Part shown: one piece after another, positions 59,839 through 64,000 of the stretch
How the letters are laid out: each line of letters begins with the position of its first letter
Position numbering within the stretch: position 1 is the stretch's first letter
NCBI GenBank assembly: GCA_958295945.1
Contig: OY282386.1
Coordinates: forward strand, 2,431,864-2,495,863
Reading direction: 5' to 3'
DNA length: 64,000 nt
DNA from: Candidatus Poribacteria bacterium
Lineage (GTDB): Bacteria; Poribacteria; WGA-4E; WGA-3G
Made by a program: the position numbers and the translations under genes
The notes under the pieces: generated by a model
Seen by the model: the letters and a program-made list of their open reading frames with translations, nothing else
Database searches by the model: none
Told to the model about the DNA's origin: nothing

Positions 59839-60213
59839 TTATGAAGCAGCTTGTAACGAATATGGTTGAATTAGAATATCCGCTGGTATTCCAAGACCTT
59901 TGTGTAATCTACGAATCATGTCCAAAGACAATGTAAGTTGTCGATTCAAGATGTCTGAAACATAGGAGCGGGAACCAAGATAGGGAACAAGGTCCTGTTC
60001 AGAAAGACCTTGACTCTCCATGTAATGAAGAATAGCATCAATTAGGTCTGTTTGTGGTATAGGATGATGTTCTTCTTCATAAGCCTCTACAAGTGTGACA
60101 AGTACATCAAGCATATCACCTTCTGGTGAACCATAACCCGCGTCCCAAAGTAGATCTATACTTTTTAAAGCAGCTTCGTAGTCTGCTTCTGTTTTAATCG
60201 GTTTAATTTTCAT
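59839..60213 (-). CDS. higA: HigA-type antitoxin
   Basis: 124 aa: KIKPIKTEADYEAALKSIDLLWDAGYGSPEGDMLDVLVTLVEAYEEEHHPI followed by a Xre-type helix-turn-helix (GLSEQDLVPYLGSRSYVSDILNRQLTLSLDMIRRLHKGLG). It neutralises HigB mRNA interferase and represses the operon. The toxin gene upstream is dead, so higA is now an orphan and could only act as a repressor or against other HigB toxins. It starts 9 nt after the higB stop. Confidence 0.9.
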   Translation of the reverse strand: MKIKPIKTEADYEAALKSIDLLWDAGYGSPEGDMLDVLVTLVEAYEEEHHPIPQTDLIDAILHYMESQGLSEQDLVPYLGSRSYVSDILNRQLTLSLDMIRRLHKGLGIPADILIQPYSLQAAS

Positions 60214-60222
60214 GTCAATCCC

Positions 60223-60617
60223 TCAGACCGTAGTAGAGTCAATCTTATTATATTCTTCATGTGTCCCGATAAATCGGATATAGACAATACTATATTGATA
60301 TCTTATTGTTACTACTAATCGGTAGATATTTCCCTTATAGTGAATTATAAGTATAAGTTGACACTTTCGCCCCACGGTAGGCGAGGTTTCCTAACCTCGC
60401 CGATGCAGAGTGTTCAAGTAATTTCAAAATCTACTATAATGTTGAATACTACACGGTTATTTGCAAGAAAACTTGCATTTCAATAAGCGTTCTTTACATC
60501 TGAAGGTGTTTTCCATTCTGCCCGTTTCACATAATTGTACCATGCTTGGAGCGGACTCTCAGCATCTGGATGTTTGGATCAATATTCCTTCAGTGCACGA
60601 CGTGATATAATCCTCAT
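60223..60617 (-). pseudogene. higB: Inactivated HigB toxin gene (two nonsense codons, one MITE)
   Basis: Reading from ATG 60617: MRIISRRALKEY, TGA (60581-60579), SKHPDAESPLQAWYNYVK, RAEWKTPSDVKNAY, TGA (60482-60480), NASFLANNRVVFNI, then a 99-bp MITE, then KGNIYRLVVTIRYQYSIVYI, RFIGTHEEYNKIDSTTV, stop. The pieces join in frame to a normal HigB (FNI-KGN-YRLV). The stops fit TGG to TGA and CGA to TGA transitions. Loss of toxin with retained antitoxin is the safe order of decay. Confidence 0.88.
60338..60436. mobile_element. MITE-like element, family 1, inserted in higB
   Basis: Exactly delimited by the interrupted gene: 99 bp starting TAGTGAATT and ending, inverted, TAGTAGATT, with TA duplicated at 60336-60337 and 60437-60438. 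The interior hairpin is CGGTAGGCGAGGTTTCCTAA plus its complement. TA target use points to mobilisation by an IS630/Tc1-type transposase. Confidence 0.88.
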
Positions 60618-60664
60618 ACCTGTATTATACCATTAAAGTGCGATTTTCACTTTAGCAAGAAATA

Positions 60665-62605
60665 TCATTCTGCTTCTGTGATTTCAAAAATCCGATACCT
60701 CTGTTTATTGCCATTACCAACGTCTATTTCTTCTTCAATATACAGTGGATAACTGTATTCTCTATTTGTGACAGAGAATAGGTATGGAATAGCACCTGCC
60801 TGTCGTGCCTCCTTTGCTTTCGTTTCAAGAATTTTTTGTTCAGCTTCGTTTGTGATTTTCAGTGGATAAGTCGATCTGTCAGCATAATACATCAAATCAA
60901 AATGTGCACCTGTTCGCTGTTCATCAAGGAAAAAACAGATATTTTGAGGCATTTCCTGTTGAATACGTTCCCCACTTTGGACATATAATGGAATCTGTGC
61001 ATTACGTTCAGTAACATTGTAGGCTGCCTGTACATATCTCCCTGCATAAAACAGTGCAAGCACAAGTGCAACAACGCGCACCCCCATCCATAACCATCTT
61101 TGCCACTCTTTTTGACGTGATAATATATAGACACCAAAGAAAATGGCAAGTAGCAACCCAAATGCAATAAGTTGCTCAACAATGACGAAATGTTTATGTA
61201 CGAAAGGTGCAAAACCTTTGATGCTATCAAATTGAAGAAAACCTATTCCCTTTCCACTTACTGCTAAAGATAACCACTTTCTGCTATGAACAAGCGTGCC
61301 TCCAATCGATATAACACCGATAGACAGCATTGACGCACCCCATATTGCTGTCCAAAGCAAGCCTTGTCGTTCTGTTATACCGCGTGGCGGAAAAAATTCA
61401 TTTGCATTATGTTCCGTCCATCGGTATTGATATGCCCTACTGATGATAGCTGCCAAACACATCACCAATGCTGGCACGGAAATCATTGTCGCAGATGGGG
61501 TTTTTGTCTGTGCAAGTGTGTGTGGCAAAATTACACCGATACCCCAGGCCAACAGGAACAGCTCCGGCAATCGCCAATGTCTGAGCATCACCACAAGCAA
61601 GCATAACACAACTGCAAATAGTGCAGCATAGATGAATGGATAGAACAGTGGCATATATTCAAACAGTGGTCGGTCCCATGATGCTGCCCAACCTTCAACA
61701 TTCGTATTGAGATGGTCAAGAACGCGTTTATGTTCCCATATAAATTCCTTCGGATATTTTATTAGGCAATAGATTGTCCAAGGTGCGACAGTCCCAATAG
61801 CAGCAAAGAGTTGTATGACGACATCACTGAGTCGAATCTTCACATTTTCTTCATCTGGTACAGCATCACTCACTTCTTCTTGCGTCTCTAACGGTATCGT
61901 TTGAATTCTTTTCGCTTTGTATTTGCGTATTATCCGTTTGAACAACGCAACAAACCAAACAACAGCAACAAGACCGAATGTAATTAGTGCCAGATAACTT
62001 TTTGAGAGATACGCGATTCCCATCGCCACCCCAGATAAAATATAGTTCCTCCTTTTGCCACTGCGTATGCCACGAAGCAAAAACCAACATGATACTTGCA
62101 CCCATAGGAGCAAAGCAATATCTATGTGATCCGAATAACGATAACCGTGAACTGAAGCAAAGAGAAACGGATTAAACGCCTGAAGGAACGCTGCGATAAG
62201 TCCTGCACGTTTATCAAAAAGATCGGAAGCGATCCGGAATGTCAACCAAGCTGAAAGCACAAGGCTGATAGCAGATGGTAAACGCAATGCAAAAGCGTTG
62301 ATCCCGAAAATAAAGTGTGATAGACATATTTGCCACATAGCCACTGGCGGTTTGTGTAGCCAAATGTGGTTGTTCCCCCAACTTTTGTAATCATATTCAA
62401 GCCACGGTTGATCGTAAAGCGTAAATTTTAACGGATGTTTCGTCAAATTCCGAGCAACTATCGCATGAAAACCTTCATCCCAAAAGTGGATCTTGCTATG
62501 TCCAAGGTTCCGTAATACTAATACAAAAGATGCAATCAGAATACATAAGAGTATTATTTTTATATGTATATTTTTGCTATTTATAAATGTGTTCTCAAAA
62601 ATCAT
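60665..62605 (-). CDS. GT39-type (ArnT/PMT-like) integral membrane glycosyltransferase
   Basis: 646 aa, about 12 TM helices. The first periplasmic loop carries the catalytic FWDEG motif (Asp43-Glu44) and HKPPV (about 84-88), as in PMT/ArnT enzymes that move sugars from polyprenyl phosphate. Loops contain RLPSAISLVLSAWLTFRIA and a soluble C-terminal domain (about 560-646) with ICFFLDEQRTGAHFDLMYYA. Acceptor unknown: lipid A, glycan or protein are possible. No neighbouring donor genes. Confidence 0.85.
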   Translation of the reverse strand: MIFENTFINSKNIHIKIILLCILIASFVLVLRNLGHSKIHFWDEGFHAIVARNLTKHPLKFTLYDQPWLEYDYKSWGNNHIWLHKPPVAMWQICLSHFIFGINAFALRLPSAISLVLSAWLTFRIASDLFDKRAGLIAAFLQAFNPFLFASVHGYRYSDHIDIALLLWVQVSCWFLLRGIRSGKRRNYILSGVAMGIAYLSKSYLALITFGLVAVVWFVALFKRIIRKYKAKRIQTIPLETQEEVSDAVPDEENVKIRLSDVVIQLFAAIGTVAPWTIYCLIKYPKEFIWEHKRVLDHLNTNVEGWAASWDRPLFEYMPLFYPFIYAALFAVVLCLLVVMLRHWRLPELFLLAWGIGVILPHTLAQTKTPSATMISVPALVMCLAAIISRAYQYRWTEHNANEFFPPRGITERQGLLWTAIWGASMLSIGVISIGGTLVHSRKWLSLAVSGKGIGFLQFDSIKGFAPFVHKHFVIVEQLIAFGLLLAIFFGVYILSRQKEWQRWLWMGVRVVALVLALFYAGRYVQAAYNVTERNAQIPLYVQSGERIQQEMPQNICFFLDEQRTGAHFDLMYYADRSTYPLKITNEAEQKILETKAKEARQAGAIPYLFSVTNREYSYPLYIEEEIDVGNGNKQRYRIFEITEAE

Positions 62606-62710
62606 CTGTCCTGTTCAATAGACCTGACCTACAGCTGTTTGTTTATATCTATTTTATGAAATACGAGTTCTATATTTTTCAGTGTTCTGTCGTAAGACTA
62701 ACGTGTTATA

Positions 62711-63334
62711 TTATACCTTATCACCAACGTAGTGAAATAAATACAACATCCCAATTCCACCGATGACCATGAACACTCCCATAATCAAATAAAAGATAAA
62801 GGTGATAAGTTTGATTGGTCCGGATGAAAGACTGAAATGGTTATTCATTTCCACGGCTATTTTTGAAAGCACAGAACGGTGTTCACGCTGTTTAATCTTG
62901 ATCATTCCTGACCCCAACCAAGACTGAATAGCAACTTGTAAATCCGCATCTATAGATGTTAACCGAATGGAAGACAAAGATTCTTCGTAAGGTAACTGAA
63001 GCTTTTCAAGAGCAGCAAGGAGTGCTTCACGGAATGTCGTATCGGTTATGCCGTAGGCAGCATACCCTTTCAGAGCGAAAAACATCATGACAAGAACAAC
63101 AGAAAATATGGCAGGATTTAACCAATCCATCAAACCCATGTCATATCGAAAAAAGAATGGCATTATTATGCATGGTACAAAACCAACTAACATGACTAAT
63201 AGCAACCATCTATTTGATAGTAAGAACGGTATTCTGGTTAAAATTCCACGTAACCCTAAAATCAAGAAAAATGCCGCCATAACTCCAAACATAATCGGTA
63301 GCATAATTGAAAACATTTGGAAATTAAAGTCCAT
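62711..63334 (-). CDS. Membrane protein of unknown function
   Basis: 207 aa from ATG 63334 (AAGGAG upstream). Four to five TM helices: MLPIMFGVMAAFFLILGLRGIL, WLLLVMLVGFVPCIIMPFFF, PAIFSVVLVMMFFALKGYAAYG, and LITFIFYLIMGVFMVIGGIGMLYL. A soluble insert (about 105-165: FREALLAALEKLQLPYEESLSS) lies between the third and fourth. No family recognised. Confidence 0.7.
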   Translation of the reverse strand: MDFNFQMFSIMLPIMFGVMAAFFLILGLRGILTRIPFLLSNRWLLLVMLVGFVPCIIMPFFFRYDMGLMDWLNPAIFSVVLVMMFFALKGYAAYGITDTTFREALLAALEKLQLPYEESLSSIRLTSIDADLQVAIQSWLGSGMIKIKQREHRSVLSKIAVEMNNHFSLSSGPIKLITFIFYLIMGVFMVIGGIGMLYLFHYVGDKV

Positions 63335-63408
63335 CTTTTTACTCCTTAAACGACTGTGGTAAGCGCGGTTTTTAACCACACATTATTCCAAAATTGCTTG
63401 TATCAAAC

Positions 63409-64000
63409 TTATACCCAGCCATCTTCAATCATTAGGGTTAATGGTGATTCCATCTCTTCCATTGGGAACTGAACCCGTTGCCTTTTCCGTGATGACTCAT
63501 AAATTGCCATGAGTAGTTCAAGGGTCGCATATCCGCATTGACCACTTGAACGATGTTCGCGATCTTCCTCAATGGCCATAATCATGTCTCGCACAGGCGT
63601 AATTTCTGATGGTAGTTCTGGTGTTATCCATGCCCCACTTGTCTCTTCGTTTCGGTAACGGATGCCCGGACCACCAGGAGCTGCAAGTTCTATTTCACCT
63701 TCTGTACCATAGCAATAAATATGGTGGTAACCGGGTGCTGTGTCGTTTCCTGATTCAATGATACCTCGCACGTTGTCTTCAAACTTGAAGTAACCGACTG
63801 CAAAGTCTTCGGAGTGCAAATCGTATTTTGTCGGTGTGCCAATACGTTCAATTTGCCCAATCACCCAACTGACAGGAGTGTCTCCGTGAAGATACAACAT
63901 CAGATCAACGGTATGTGTAGCATTGTCCTTCAGATCACCACCACCGCAGATGCCGTGAATTCGGAAGATGTCACCGATAGCACCGTCAGTAATCATCTGT
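63409..64000 (-). CDS. Gfo/Idh/MocA-family oxidoreductase, C-terminal part (runs off the right edge)
   Basis: The frame is open to the window edge. IGDIFRIHGICGGGDLKDNATHTVDLMLYLHGDTPVSWVIGQIE is the characteristic alpha/beta domain of NAD(P)-dependent sugar dehydrogenases of this family. The Rossmann domain lies outside. HTVDLM provides the active-site His region. The Cys-Gly-Gly-Gly variant here is common in the Poribacteria-like subfamily. The substrate is probably an unusual sugar or inositol derivative. Confidence 0.9.
   Translation of the reverse strand, partial: QMITDGAIGDIFRIHGICGGGDLKDNATHTVDLMLYLHGDTPVSWVIGQIERIGTPTKYDLHSEDFAVGYFKFEDNVRGIIESGNDTAPGYHHIYCYGTEGEIELAAPGGPGIRYRNEETSGAWITPELPSEITPVRDMIMAIEEDREHRSSGQCGYATLELLMAIYESSRKRQRVQFPMEEMESPLTLMIEDGWV

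Noticed and set aside
44712-60617. TGA recoding as a sense codon
   Set aside because: TGA ends several intact genes (for example ECF sigma 2 and DUF5694 A, by ATGA and TGATG overlaps). The three in-frame TGA codons are in two decaying genes and fit single transitions.
1-64000. tRNA, rRNA, riboswitch or prophage genes
   Set aside because: I looked for cloverleaf patterns, conserved rRNA words and phage structural genes by eye and found none; short RNAs could be missed without a covariance search.

Overview
The window reads as chromosomal DNA of a Gram-negative, moderately AT-rich, uncultivated-type bacterium. Omp85 barrels, lipoproteins with lipoboxes, a TonB-like membrane anchor and a PorV-type outer-membrane protein show a double membrane. 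The mix of a phytanoyl-CoA dioxygenase, NIPSNAP, sulfatase, LLM-type flavin oxidoreductase, Gfo/Idh/MocA, Rpn, CBM9-like and DUF4159 proteins, ECF sigma factors with TPR tails, fused glycyl-tRNA synthetase and many hairpin repeats is what I associate with Candidatus Poribacteria. That assignment is inference; no rRNA or tRNA gene was found here.

Layout. 1-7.4 kb: ftsH (cut by the window edge, with its own promoter), a CBM9-like secreted protein, a 60-aa membrane protein, a DUF1573 protein, a sulfotransferase and a trypsin-like protease with about 13 TPR units. 7.7-14.4 kb: an operon of two DUF4252-POTRA-Omp85 proteins, a TonB-anchor/PA14 protein between them, and a DUF4159 protein. 14.3-20.8 kb (minus strand): holA, an FmdB zinc ribbon, an Rpn-type nuclease, a CARDB/toroid/YdjY protein and a beta-propeller. 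21.7-23.3 kb: an IS4-family element. 23.4-27.7 kb: ECF sigma, zinc anti-sigma, DUF4252 protein and a DUF4252-CBM9-Omp85 protein. 28.2-30.4 kb: a second ECF sigma translationally coupled to two DUF5694 paralogues. 30.9-33.6 kb: a C-terminally missing FtsZ paralogue and an ECF-TPR fusion. 34.2-35.3 kb: an IS630-family element that has cut the end of a GDPD gene, followed by a sigma-54 response regulator, an LLM oxidoreductase and an aldo/keto reductase. 40.2-41.3 kb: an IS982-family element inserted between the Shine-Dalgarno and ATG of a discoidin-like gene. 42.3-45.4 kb: an enolase-superfamily fragment, a lipoprotein, PhyH and NIPSNAP genes, and a nonsense-mutated gene with a small partner. 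45.5-52.4 kb: a giant HEAT lipoprotein and fused glyQS. 52.5-55.5 kb: two copies of a retropepsin plus small-partner module flanking a sulfatase (one frameshifted), and an orphan HicB. 55.6-59.8 kb: a PorV/PorQ-like protein with its likely secreted cargo. 59.8-60.6 kb: higA and a dead higB. 60.7-64 kb: a GT39-type glycosyltransferase, a membrane protein and a Gfo/Idh/MocA C-terminus.

The most interesting signal is the set of three DUF4252-Omp85 chimeras plus one free DUF4252 protein. One chimera sits under an ECF sigma/anti-sigma pair. Three sigma genes, including the ECF-TPR fusion, share an upstream TGCAAC-N17-TA-rich motif with an inverted repeat. I infer an envelope-sensing regulon that controls unusual outer-membrane insertase or transporter proteins. 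The second theme is dense short inverted-repeat (MITE-like) elements. Several can be delimited to the base because they interrupt recognisable genes: higB, the GDPD gene and the ribosome-binding region of a discoidin gene. One has become coding sequence in the GlyRS linker.
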